DNA of 39,641 nt from Gemmatimonadota bacterium. Its GTDB lineage: Bacteria > Gemmatimonadota > Gemmatimonadetes > Longimicrobiales > Gaopeijiaceae. Numbering within the stretch: position 1 is the first letter of the stretch; each line of letters starts with the position of its first letter. The DNA lies in assembly GCA_024638305.1 (NCBI GenBank), contig JAHEKN010000014.1:1-39641 (forward strand), given 5' to 3'. The notes below the pieces were generated by a model. It was not told the origin of the DNA. It saw only the letters and a list, made by a program, of their open reading frames with translations, and made no database searches. Below, piece by piece: positions 23,911 to 31,498 of the stretch. The position numbers were made by a program, and so were the translations under genes.

Positions 23911-24774
23911 ATGCCGCAGACGAGGGTGGGCAGGGCGGGAACCCCGCGCGACGTCGGGGGCCGGATCGCCCCCGATCCAGAGACGATCGCGTCCGAGCTG
24001 ACCGAAGCCGGGCTCTCCATCACGCAGGACCGCGGCTGGGTCACCGTCGTGGATGAGCGGCGGAGCCCGCCGGACGAGCTCTCGGGCGGCACGCCGGAAG
24101 AGCTCCCACTCAACACGCCGGGACTCTGGCGACTCGCGGACGGCCCCGGGGCCTCGGGTGCCCGGCGGATATTCGAGGTCCACGCGTCCGGAGTCGGGCG
24201 GGTCGGGACGGGCAGGGCGGGGGATTCCGGCTCGGGCGCGTGGATGGACCTCGCGTGCCTCGACCCCACGTGGATCGAGGTCCTGCGCTGGGCGATCGCC
24301 ACTTCGGACCCCAGGGGAGGGGCCGGGGACTGGAAGCCTCCAATCCCCTCGGAGATCGAGCGATTCGCGCCCCGCGACCGGCTCACCCTTCGGATCGGCA
24401 GCGAGCTCCGCCAGGGAAGGGTGGTTCGGGACGAGGGCCGGCTCGCCCTCGATTTCCCGGTGTGCTCCGTACCGGGCGGTCTATCCGTCGCTCGCCGGGA
24501 ATGGCTCGCCACCGCCCTGCGGGATGGGCGGAGCACGTGGCGCATGGTACGGCTCGGCACCGATGACCGCGGCCAGACTCGGGCGGTCGTCGACCTCACG
24601 GGCGCCCCCCACCACGCCCTCGCACACCTCTGCACGCTCGCACTCGACGCTCTGCGCTGGGTGGTCGAGTGGATCGTTCCCATCGCGGCCTTCATCGCGG
24701 ACGCCTCGAACGAGAGCCGCATTCTCGAGGCCGCGCCCACCAGGGCTGCGCTCGCCTGTGCGAGCCTCCCATAA
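23911..24774 (+). CDS. Unknown protein within the ubiquitin-like cluster
   Basis: A 287-residue protein I do not recognise. It is rich in Trp and Arg, with a Gly-rich patch at about 94-110. The C-terminal third is the most ordered part: AVVDLTGAPHHALAHLC (226-241), then a hydrophobic helix ALDALRWVVEWIVPIAAFIAD that may be amphipathic or membrane-near. His234, His235 and His239 close to Cys241 are noticeable, but no known active site matches. The start is the ATG at 23911 with GGAGGAGGG upstream, 2 bp after the E2-like stop. Its fixed place between the E2 and the ubiquitin-like gene implies a part in the same pathway, perhaps as substrate adaptor or effector; that is a guess. Confidence 0.7.
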   Translation: MPQTRVGRAGTPRDVGGRIAPDPETIASELTEAGLSITQDRGWVTVVDERRSPPDELSGGTPEELPLNTPGLWRLADGPGASGARRIFEVHASGVGRVGTGRAGDSGSGAWMDLACLDPTWIEVLRWAIATSDPRGGAGDWKPPIPSEIERFAPRDRLTLRIGSELRQGRVVRDEGRLALDFPVCSVPGGLSVARREWLATALRDGRSTWRMVRLGTDDRGQTRAVVDLTGAPHHALAHLCTLALDALRWVVEWIVPIAAFIADASNESRILEAAPTRAALACASLP

Positions 24775-24790
24775 CACGAGGAACAACGCG

Positions 24791-25087
24791 ATGTACGACG
24801 ACACCTCCAACGTAGGACTGCTGGACCCCCCGGCCGGTGGCGGCTTCAGCTTCGAAGTCACCGACGTCACGGGAACCCACACCGTGGTGGCATCCGACGT
24901 AGCGCCGACGATTCCCGCCGGATCGGTGGCCGCCGCGCTCGCGGAGCGCATGTCGCTTCCGTCCAACGTTCCCTGGACCCTCCGGGACGACTCCTCGGCC
25001 GTGTTCCTGGACGAGGACGTCCCGATCGGCGATCAGATCGCCGATCAGGCGCACGTCACGATCACGCCCAAGACCCATCTGGGCTGA
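24791..25087 (+). CDS. Ubiquitin-like protein with a free C-terminal glycine
   Basis: A 98-residue protein. After about 18 flexible residues the sequence fits a beta-grasp: FEVTDVTGTHTVVASD (two strands), IPAGSVAAALAERMSL (helix), then WTLRDDSSAVFLDEDVPIGDQI and a last strand HVTITPKTHLG. The closest layout is the YukD/ubiquitin type. The protein ends exactly in Leu-Gly, so it needs no processing to expose a C-terminal Gly, although ubiquitin and many relatives end in Gly-Gly. In this operon it is the likely modifier for the E1 and E2. The start is the ATG at 24791 with GAGGAAC upstream. Confidence 0.78.
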   Translation: MYDDTSNVGLLDPPAGGGFSFEVTDVTGTHTVVASDVAPTIPAGSVAAALAERMSLPSNVPWTLRDDSSAVFLDEDVPIGDQIADQAHVTITPKTHLG

Positions 25088-25100
25088 GGCGGGCGGGCAC

Positions 25101-26276
25101 GTGGTTGGACGAGGCCGGCCGGACCCGCAGGGCGAGTGGCAGCTCGCCCTCGCCCTGCGGACCGAGCTCGAAGGACCCACGGTGAGGGTCGAGGCCGTCA
25201 CCGCCGCCGACCTCTCGGAGGCCGTGAGCGAGTCCTGGCTGGAAGGGTACCTGCGGTCCGGAATCCACACCGGGCGGCCGGAGGACCTGACGGTGCGAGT
25301 GCGTCCGACCGTGGAAGGCGGCGACGTGGAGCTGGGCGCGTACCTGCTGGAGACCGTGGACGCCGGGGGCCGGAGACACGAGCGCGCCTTCTCGCTTCAC
25401 AGCCTCGGCCACGTTGCCGATAGGGCCGCCCAGGAGCTCCGGGAAGCCGGGGTGCTCTCCGAGGGCGCCCTCTACTACTACGATCTGGAGCCACGCCGTC
25501 GGCCGGTATCGAACGGGGACGCCCCACCCCGGAGCGAGCCCGCGCCGTCAGGACTCGCGGCGCCCCTGTTCAAGATGGAGGCCCGGCGGCGGCCGCTGAC
25601 GCTGATGCCGGTCCGTCTGGGCGAGCTCATGGATCGGACCGTGCGGACCGCCGGGGCCCCGCCCGCCCATCCCGGCGGGTTCCATCCGGTCTTCTACACC
25701 GAGGCGGCTGCGGCCCGTGCGGAGGCCTTTTCGCGCAAGGGAGAGTCGGCCCATCCGCCCGAGGAGTCCGGCGGCGTGCTGGTAGGGCCGCTCTGCGCCT
25801 GTCCGGACACGGGTGAGCTCTTTACCGTGGTCTCCGAGGTCTTCGAGGCTACCGACGCCCAGCGCTCCGAGTTTTCGCTCGCCTACTCGGGGCGCACGTG
25901 GTCTCGAATCCAGCGCATCGTGCGCGCCCTCCGGTCGCAGCCCAGCACGGCTTCCTACCGGATCCTCGGGCAGTGCCACGGGCACAACTTCCTCCCCGCC
26001 GACGGCGCTCCGCCCTGCGAGACCTGCCATCGACTGGAGGAGTGCAGCCGGACGTCCGTGTTCGTATCGAGCCACGACCTCACGTGGAGTCGGGCCGTGT
26101 TTGCCGGGCAGCCGTGGAAACTCTGCCAGATCCATGGCCTGAACGCGCGCGGGGAACGCGTCGAGGGGCTCTTCGGGCTCCGCGACGCGCGGCTCCTACG
26201 GCGCGACTACCACGTGATTCCCGACTTCGACCCCAAGGAGTGGGCCGCGCCCCGGCCCGCTCGGGCGAGTCACTGA
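25101..26276 (+). CDS. JAB/JAMM metalloprotease with an N-terminal extra domain
   Basis: A 391-residue protein. Residues 1-130 form a separate alpha/beta region of unknown type, then a Pro-rich linker (130-165). The JAMM domain runs from about 200 to 350. Glu221/222 precede GGVLVG, the metal motif is CHGHNF (His293, His295), and the distal part SSHDLTWS supplies Asp326. Between HxH and Asp is an insertion of about 30 residues with CETC and a further Cys (306, 309, 315), which may bind its own metal. JAMM proteases cleave isopeptide or peptide bonds after ubiquitin-like glycines, so it could remove the modifier. The start is a GTG at 25101 with a distant GAGG. Confidence 0.82.
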   Translation: MVGRGRPDPQGEWQLALALRTELEGPTVRVEAVTAADLSEAVSESWLEGYLRSGIHTGRPEDLTVRVRPTVEGGDVELGAYLLETVDAGGRRHERAFSLHSLGHVADRAAQELREAGVLSEGALYYYDLEPRRRPVSNGDAPPRSEPAPSGLAAPLFKMEARRRPLTLMPVRLGELMDRTVRTAGAPPAHPGGFHPVFYTEAAAARAEAFSRKGESAHPPEESGGVLVGPLCACPDTGELFTVVSEVFEATDAQRSEFSLAYSGRTWSRIQRIVRALRSQPSTASYRILGQCHGHNFLPADGAPPCETCHRLEECSRTSVFVSSHDLTWSRAVFAGQPWKLCQIHGLNARGERVEGLFGLRDARLLRRDYHVIPDFDPKEWAAPRPARASH

Positions 26277-26318
26277 GACCGACCCCGACCCGGCCCCTTT
26301 GCCGGATGAGGAAGAGAG

Positions 26319-28073
26319 ATGGTGTTTCCAAAGAAGATTCCCGAGCTGCGGGCCATGCTGGCGGACGACGACGTTCCGCTTGCCCACCGCACACAGTTCC
26401 TCGTCCACGTCTGCATGGAGGACGCCGAGGTTGGGCAGCAGGTTCTGGAGTCCCTGGTCCGCGACGCGAAGAGCCCGCAGACGATCTCCGCGCTGAAGGA
26501 GAAGAAGACCCGGGAGTTGAGCGCTCTGCTCAAGGAGATGCGAGAAGGGCCGCTCCGGTATGGCACGTTCATCTCCATGTTGACCGAGCCCGGGCTGACG
26601 ACTCGCGCTCGCGTCATCCTCGAGGACAGCTCGACCGCCTTCGTATTGGTACCGGACGCCAAGCTGGCCGGGACGCTCAGACTCGGGGATACGGTCGTCC
26701 TGGAAGGGCAGGGCAGGGCCGTGCTGTTTCAGGATACGGCGCTCCCCGAGGTTGGGGAGGAGGGTCGCTTCGAGCGGCGGATCGACGACGCCCGAGTCGC
26801 CGTGACGGTACGCGAGCACGAGGCGCGGGTCATGTACCTGTCTTCGTCCCTCATGGACCAGGTCGACGCGGGCCAGGTACAGCCCGGTTCCAAGCTCCTC
26901 GTCTGTCCCAAGCGGCAGCTGGCGTACGGCGTCATCCCGGACGGTGAGGGATTCTCGCATTACCGGTTCCTCTGCACCGACCCGGTTCCGGACGTCGTGC
27001 TGGAGCGGGACGTGGGATCGCCCCCCGCCTATGTGGGGGAGCTCCTGGAGTTTGCCGAACTGCACATGACCGCGCCCGACCTTGCCCGCGAGTACAACCT
27101 GAGGAGCTGCGCGACCAAGCTACTGTCCGGTGTGTCGGGCTCCGGCAAGACGTTCAGCCTCCTCGCCTTCTGGAACGCGCTCTATGAGCTGATGTCGGAG
27201 GTCACTGGCGTGCCCGTCGACGAGCTGCCTCCTCGGGTGCTTCGCATGCGGACATCGGAGATTCTGAGCAAGTGGCTCGGCGTGGCGGAGCAGAACCTCG
27301 ACCGGTTCTTCGACGAGGCTGAGGAGATTGCTGCGAAGCCGTTCGTTGCCCCCGACGGCGCGTCCCATCTCCTGCCGGTCCTGGTCGTTCTCGAGGAGGT
27401 CGACGGGTTCGCCCGCACCCGCGGTAGCGAGCCCATTCTCGACCGGATCCTGACGACCGTCCTCCGCCGACTGGACGGCAGCAACCCCGACCTGGCCGAC
27501 AAGCTCATCTTCTTCGTCGCGACCACCAACGTGGCGGGCCAGGTGGACCCGGCGTTCCTTCGGCGGGTTGGTGGGACCGTCGAGTCGTTCGGCAGGCTCG
27601 GGCGAGGCGATTTCACGGCGATCGCCGAGAAACACCTGGAGCGCGTGCCGCTGCGGGGCCCCGACGGGACGAAGGGCGACCAGGCCCTGGCCGAGGTCCT
27701 CTCCGGGGTCACGGGGTGGCTGTTCGGCGAGAAGGACGGCGAGCCCGGGCAGGTCGAGCTCCATTTCACCGGCGCCGCCGCGGCCGAGCGCCGGTACCGC
27801 CGCGACTTCCTCACGGCAAGCATCGTGGACCGGGCCGTTCAGGACGCGGCCGCGCGCACGTGCGGCGGGGTGCATCGCGGCCAGGGCGAGCCAGGCGTCA
27901 CGCTCGGCACGCTCCTGGACGCATTCGACCGCCAGATCCGCGCTGTCGTCGACCAGCTCCATCCGCAGAACGCCGGCCAGTACCTGGATCTTCCCGACGG
28001 AGTCACCGTCGGCACCGTCCGGAGGGTTCCCCAACCGAGCGTCCAATCCCACCACCTCGAGCGGGTCGCCTGA
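26319..28073 (+). CDS. AAA+ ATPase of proteasomal (Mpa/ARC) layout
   Basis: A 584-residue protein. A helical segment (residues 40-75) precedes an OB-like beta region (80-225), in which YGTFISML, LRLGDTVVL and LLVCPKRQLAYG align in order with the OB domains of the actinobacterial proteasomal ATPase Mpa/ARC. The AAA+ module follows. Walker A is GVSGSGKT (271-278). Walker B is VLVVLEEVD (354-362), with Glu where most have Asp-Glu. Sensor 1 is VATTN (400-404), and Arg415/416 sit at the arginine-finger place. There is no C-terminal HbYX-like tail, so docking to a 20S core is unlikely by the classic route. The start has GAGGAAGAG upstream. It may unfold modified proteins. Confidence 0.82.
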   Translation: MVFPKKIPELRAMLADDDVPLAHRTQFLVHVCMEDAEVGQQVLESLVRDAKSPQTISALKEKKTRELSALLKEMREGPLRYGTFISMLTEPGLTTRARVILEDSSTAFVLVPDAKLAGTLRLGDTVVLEGQGRAVLFQDTALPEVGEEGRFERRIDDARVAVTVREHEARVMYLSSSLMDQVDAGQVQPGSKLLVCPKRQLAYGVIPDGEGFSHYRFLCTDPVPDVVLERDVGSPPAYVGELLEFAELHMTAPDLAREYNLRSCATKLLSGVSGSGKTFSLLAFWNALYELMSEVTGVPVDELPPRVLRMRTSEILSKWLGVAEQNLDRFFDEAEEIAAKPFVAPDGASHLLPVLVVLEEVDGFARTRGSEPILDRILTTVLRRLDGSNPDLADKLIFFVATTNVAGQVDPAFLRRVGGTVESFGRLGRGDFTAIAEKHLERVPLRGPDGTKGDQALAEVLSGVTGWLFGEKDGEPGQVELHFTGAAAAERRYRRDFLTASIVDRAVQDAAARTCGGVHRGQGEPGVTLGTLLDAFDRQIRAVVDQLHPQNAGQYLDLPDGVTVGTVRRVPQPSVQSHHLERVA

Positions 28074-28125
28074 ACGCCGCGGCACCCGGGGTCCAACAGC
28101 CACGCACGCGAAGCAGGAGAAGACG

Positions 28126-29406
28126 ATGGAAGAGCGCAGAATCAGGCGTCCGGAGCGGGAGGAGGCCGGTCCTTCCGGCATGGGAGGGATCTTCGACGCC
28201 GCGGGAGGCGGCGCGGTGACCGTGATGAACGGCCCCTATGCGGAGTCGCTCCCGGTCGGCGGCATGACCGTGGGCGGCATCCGCGCGCGCTACCACGACC
28301 GGTTCGACATCGACCCCGCGAGTCTAGCCGTGTTGGACGGCGAGATCGTCGACGAGTCGACGGTGGTGGGGACCGGCCAGCTCCTGCGGTTCTCGCGGCG
28401 GGCCGGAGAAAAGGGCGCCACCGGGGCGGCCGCAAAGAAGCCCGCAGCGCGGTCGTCCAAGGGGAAGCGTGCGGCTGCCACGGCTGCCACGGCTGCCACG
28501 GCTGCCGAGGCGCCGAAGCCGGGGTTCCGGGCCGAGATCGTCGGGGACAGCGTCCGGGTGACCACGCCCGAGGGCGAGCTCAAAGTACTGCCGCTGGGCC
28601 AGGTGCTGGACCGGCTCCGCCCCTCGCTCATGACCACTGGCGACGCGGTCCTCGCGGACGGGGTGAAAGCGGTCCTCTCCAACGGCAAAGCCACCATCTG
28701 GGTGCACCAGACGCCCCCCGGGGTCCACAACCTCCGGTGGATCGCCGAGGACTCGGAGGCACCCTACGGCCCGGCCGCCAAGTACCGAGAGGTCAAGGTG
28801 GCGCTTCCGTACGTGCTGGTTCTGGTGGTGTTCTGCCGTGACCCGCGGGGAGGGCTGCAGCTCCGCCACCGAAACGAGTGCTTCTTTCGGAACGAGCCGC
28901 TGAGAACCCTGGACGACCAGCTCCTGTTTCCGGCGCTCCTGAACTGCTCCAAGCACGCCGATCCCAACGGCCGGCCGCTCTCCTGGATCTGCACCCAGCA
29001 CGTGAACCTCGCGTCGCTTCAGCGCGAGCCCAACGAGAATCGGAGGATGCGCCGGGGCACTGAGGCGCTCCTGCACTGCCTCTTCGATACCGCGTTCAAC
29101 TACTCCAGCGATCATCACGAGGGTTCGAGCTGGTTCACGGCGTCCCGGGAGCTCGACGCGCGTATCTCGACGGTCGAGTCGTGGGAGGAGGCCACCGCGG
29201 ACGATCCGCTCTTCGCGACCCGAATCTCATGGCATCCCACCGGTCATACGGTCGCAGGGATGGCCGAGCGGATCTTCAAGAACCTGGGGGGGCGGCCGGC
29301 GGGCGCCGAGACCGTGACGGACGTGGCGCGGGTGGCATGCAACCACGGCGGCACACGTCCCAAAGCAGTCGACTTCTCCGCCCTCGAGTTGGAGCTCTTC
29401 CTATGA
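28126..29406 (+). CDS. Ubiquitin-like domain fused to an unknown C-terminal domain (possible E2-related)
   Basis: A 426-residue protein. Residues about 29-90 read as a beta-grasp (AVTVMNGPYAESLPVGGMTV, a helix, then a hydrophobic strand ending LLRFSRR and AGEKG), like the ubiquitin-like N-domains of PRTRC-type clusters. An Ala/Lys/Thr-rich linker follows (97-130), then a further beta region, then about 200 residues of unknown type. The last part has motifs LLFPALLNC, SWICTQH (Cys289), FNYSSDHHEGSSWF and ESWEEATADDPLF. I suggest, weakly, a kinship with the prokaryotic E2 family D seen in PRTRC systems. The start is the ATG at 28126 with AGGAGA upstream. It overlaps the next gene as ATGA. Confidence 0.7.
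   Translation: MEERRIRRPEREEAGPSGMGGIFDAAGGGAVTVMNGPYAESLPVGGMTVGGIRARYHDRFDIDPASLAVLDGEIVDESTVVGTGQLLRFSRRAGEKGATGAAAKKPAARSSKGKRAAATAATAATAAEAPKPGFRAEIVGDSVRVTTPEGELKVLPLGQVLDRLRPSLMTTGDAVLADGVKAVLSNGKATIWVHQTPPGVHNLRWIAEDSEAPYGPAAKYREVKVALPYVLVLVVFCRDPRGGLQLRHRNECFFRNEPLRTLDDQLLFPALLNCSKHADPNGRPLSWICTQHVNLASLQREPNENRRMRRGTEALLHCLFDTAFNYSSDHHEGSSWFTASRELDARISTVESWEEATADDPLFATRISWHPTGHTVAGMAERIFKNLGGRPAGAETVTDVARVACNHGGTRPKAVDFSALELELFL
28473..28506. repeat. Tandem GGCTGCCAC repeats in the linker
   Basis: Three perfect 9-bp copies of GGCTGCCAC (28473, 28482, 28491) and a partial fourth encode the Thr-Ala-Ala run of the interdomain linker in the preceding gene. The unit is in frame, so slippage changes linker length without breaking the protein. 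Confidence 0.75.
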
Positions 29407-30203
29407 GGCACGTGGACGAGCGGCTCACGATGCCACTCTACGTCAAGAGCGATCCCGACATGGAGTGGCCCGAGGAGCACCCGTCGTTCTACCTCCTGAC
29501 GGGGAACGGCCTCTTCATCTGCCGGAACCACGAGTTCTTCCAGAGTTGCGTGCCGGCCCGGAGCTGGCCCGGCGAGCTCGCGCTTCAGGGAAAATCGCTC
29601 ACGCTCCGTTATCCCAGGATCCCGGCCGGTGAGATGGAGCGCATCGTCGGCTTCTTCTCCCGGATCGGCGACCTGTACGGGTCGGAGGCCGCCGTGCTCC
29701 TCCTGTGGGACCGCGAGCGCGGCCGCATGACCGCCCACGCGCCCGCTCAAGAGGCGGGCGTGTCCGAGGGCTGGACCGGCCACCGTTACCCAATCGACGT
29801 GCGCTACGAGCAGCCACTCGATCTGCCGGCGCACCTGACGGTGGTGGGGAGCGTCCACAGTCACGTCGAGGGCGCCGCCTACGCGTCCAGCACGGACAAG
29901 CAGGACGAGGTGCACCGTGCGGGTCTCCACGTCGTGGTCGGCCGCATCTCGCGCGAGCCGCCGGAATTCCACTGCGAGGTCGTGGTGGATGGCACCCGCT
30001 TCGAGGTCGAGCCGGGCGCCGTGATCGACGGCTATCGGTCCCGGAGCGATGCCTTTCCGAGCGAGTGGATCGAGCGGGTGCGCGTTGAGGTGAACCGGCC
30101 GTACGCCTCGGAGGGATGGACTAGCGGCGCTTACGACAACGGCGCCGGTACCGACGAGCCGAGCATCGAGTACGAGTCGTACGAGGACCGGAGGTGGTCG
30201 TGA
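29403..30203 (+). CDS. JAB/JAMM metalloprotease, second copy (PRTRC-A-like)
   Basis: A 266-residue protein with the canonical JAMM motif H-x-H-x7-S-x2-D: His152, His154, Ser162 and Asp165 in VGSVHSHVEGAAYASSTDKQD. Glu95 (SEAAVLLLW) is a candidate for the catalytic glutamate. Its motif is more canonical than that of the first JAMM protein. The N-terminal 60 residues (WPEEHPSFYLLTGNGLFICRN) precede the core, and the C-terminal tail is acidic (TDEPSIEYESYED). PRTRC-type clusters pair such a protein with a ThiF protein, as here. The start is the ATG at 29403, overlapping the previous stop, and its stop overlaps the next start as GTGA. Confidence 0.85.
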   Translation: MRHVDERLTMPLYVKSDPDMEWPEEHPSFYLLTGNGLFICRNHEFFQSCVPARSWPGELALQGKSLTLRYPRIPAGEMERIVGFFSRIGDLYGSEAAVLLLWDRERGRMTAHAPAQEAGVSEGWTGHRYPIDVRYEQPLDLPAHLTVVGSVHSHVEGAAYASSTDKQDEVHRAGLHVVVGRISREPPEFHCEVVVDGTRFEVEPGAVIDGYRSRSDAFPSEWIERVRVEVNRPYASEGWTSGAYDNGAGTDEPSIEYESYEDRRWS

Positions 30204-30961
30204 GCCGCGTGCCCGCGCTCGATCGCCACGTCCAGCTCGTCCCGCACGTTCCGCCGGGCACCACCATAAAGCTCATCGGGCTCGGGGGCGTAGGCAGCAT
30301 CGTCGCGCGCTACCTGACGCTGTTCCTCCGCTCGGTCGACGAGGACGTGCGGCTGGTCCTGGTCGACGGCGACGCCTACGAGGCCGATAACGCTGGACGG
30401 GTGGCCTTCGAGCGCCACGGCAACAAGGCGGACGTGACGCGCGAGGCGTTGCTCCCCATGGTCGGTGAGTCGCGCGTCGCGCTCAGCGCGGTCGGCGAGT
30501 ACGTGACGACGGACAACGTGGCTCGGCTGGTCCGGGAGGGGGACATCGTCGTGCTCGCGGTGGACAACCACGCGACCAGGAAGCTCGTGAGCCATCACTG
30601 CGAGTCGGCCCTCTCCGACTGCTGCCTCCTCTCAGGGGGCAACGACGGCGTGGAGGAGCTGGCCGACGGCCGGGTCCTCCGGGGCACCTACGGCAACTGT
30701 CAGGTCTACGTGAGGCGGGCCGGGAACGACGAGACCGCGCCCCTCACGCACCTCCATCCCGAGATCGCGGAACCGGAGGACGAGATCCCCGGCGGTCCGG
30801 ACTGCGCGGAGCTGGCTGCGTCGGTGCCTCAGATCCTGTTCGCGAATCTCATGGTCGCGAGCGCAATCCTGAACGCCCTGTTCCTCCACCTGAGCGGCGC
30901 GCTCCATTACGACGAGGTCTGCTTCGACCTCGCCGACGCCCTCATGCAGCCCCTGCGATAG
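30200..30961 (+). CDS. E1-like ThiF-family protein, second copy (PRTRC-like)
   Basis: A 253-residue protein beginning VSRVPALDRHVQL. The nucleotide loop is LIGLGGVGSI (25-34). LVLVDGDAY (Asp56) and DNAGR (Asn64, Arg67) fit the E1 pattern D-x-D followed by N-x-x-R. AVDNH (120-124) is the distal loop, and PDCAELAASVPQILFAN (200-216, Cys202) resembles the end of other ThiF proteins. It is shorter than the first E1-like protein and lacks its zinc-ribbon tail. The start at the GTG at 30200 has GGAGG five bases upstream and overlaps the JAMM stop; the GTG at 30194 is an alternative. It is the last gene of the cluster. Confidence 0.85.
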   Translation: MSRVPALDRHVQLVPHVPPGTTIKLIGLGGVGSIVARYLTLFLRSVDEDVRLVLVDGDAYEADNAGRVAFERHGNKADVTREALLPMVGESRVALSAVGEYVTTDNVARLVREGDIVVLAVDNHATRKLVSHHCESALSDCCLLSGGNDGVEELADGRVLRGTYGNCQVYVRRAGNDETAPLTHLHPEIAEPEDEIPGGPDCAELAASVPQILFANLMVASAILNALFLHLSGALHYDEVCFDLADALMQPLR

Positions 30962-31074
30962 CCTGCCGGGCCTTCCGGTCTGCGTTCCATCCCGGAGCGC
31001 ATGCCCGCTCCCAAGCTGGCAAGTCGTCGCCCTTCCCAGGCCGCCAGCCGCCGTTCCCGACCAAGCCGCCGTCT

Positions 31075-31128
31075 TCCTCTTGCTTTTCAAGAGGAGGGAT
31101 GCTCTCTTCTCTCTGTAATCAAGAGAAG
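31075..31128. promoter_or_regulatory. Two operator-like dyads upstream of padR
   Basis: The first is TCCTCTTG-CTTTT-CAAGAGGA (31075-31095, perfect 8-bp arms). The second is CTTCTCT-N9-AGAGAAG (31106-31128). Both share CAAGAG, and their centres lie 32 bp apart, about three turns of helix. They sit just before the PadR gene, a common place for autoregulatory sites. Sequence similarity to the published PadR consensus (ATGT-N8-ACAT) is not evident. Confidence 0.6.
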
Positions 31129-31155
31129 CAGGGGACCGGAGCACCGGGGGCCGAC

Positions 31156-31488
31156 GTGGGACGACAGAAGGCGGACATGATACGCGGAACGCTCGACATG
31201 CTGATCCTCAAGGTGATCTCGCTGGATCCGATGCACGGGTGGGGGATCAGCGAGCGCATCCAGAGCATGTCGGACGACGCGCTGCTCGTGAATCAGGGAT
31301 CGCTGTACGCGTCCCTGCACCGTCTCACCCGCGAGGGCTGGATCCGCTCGTATTGGAGCACGACCGAGAACAACCGGCGCGCCCGCTACTACGCGCTCAC
31401 GCCGGCCGGCGAGCGGCAGCTCGGTGTCGAGCACGAGCACTGGACCCGCCTGGCTTCGGCGGTTCACGGCATCATGAGCGCAGGCTGA
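31156..31488 (+). CDS. PadR-family transcriptional regulator
   Basis: A 110-residue winged-helix protein. The sequence VGRQKADMIRGTLDMLILKV, then PMHGWGIS, LLVNQGSLYASLHRL, GWIRSYW and ARYYALTPAGERQL is a textbook PadR. It normally represses the neighbouring transporter and itself until a ligand binds. The start is the GTG at 31156, which gives the common N-terminus, with GGGGG five bases upstream; an ATG at 31099 would start inside the operator dyads and is rejected. The ADOP permease begins 10 bp after its stop. Confidence 0.92.
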   Translation: MGRQKADMIRGTLDMLILKVISLDPMHGWGISERIQSMSDDALLVNQGSLYASLHRLTREGWIRSYWSTTENNRRARYYALTPAGERQLGVEHEHWTRLASAVHGIMSAG

Positions 31489-31498
31489 GGAGGTGCGG

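Noticed and set aside
28473..28506. Short tandem repeats as a CRISPR or minisatellite element.
   Set aside because: The 9-bp unit lies in frame in a coding linker and has no spacers.
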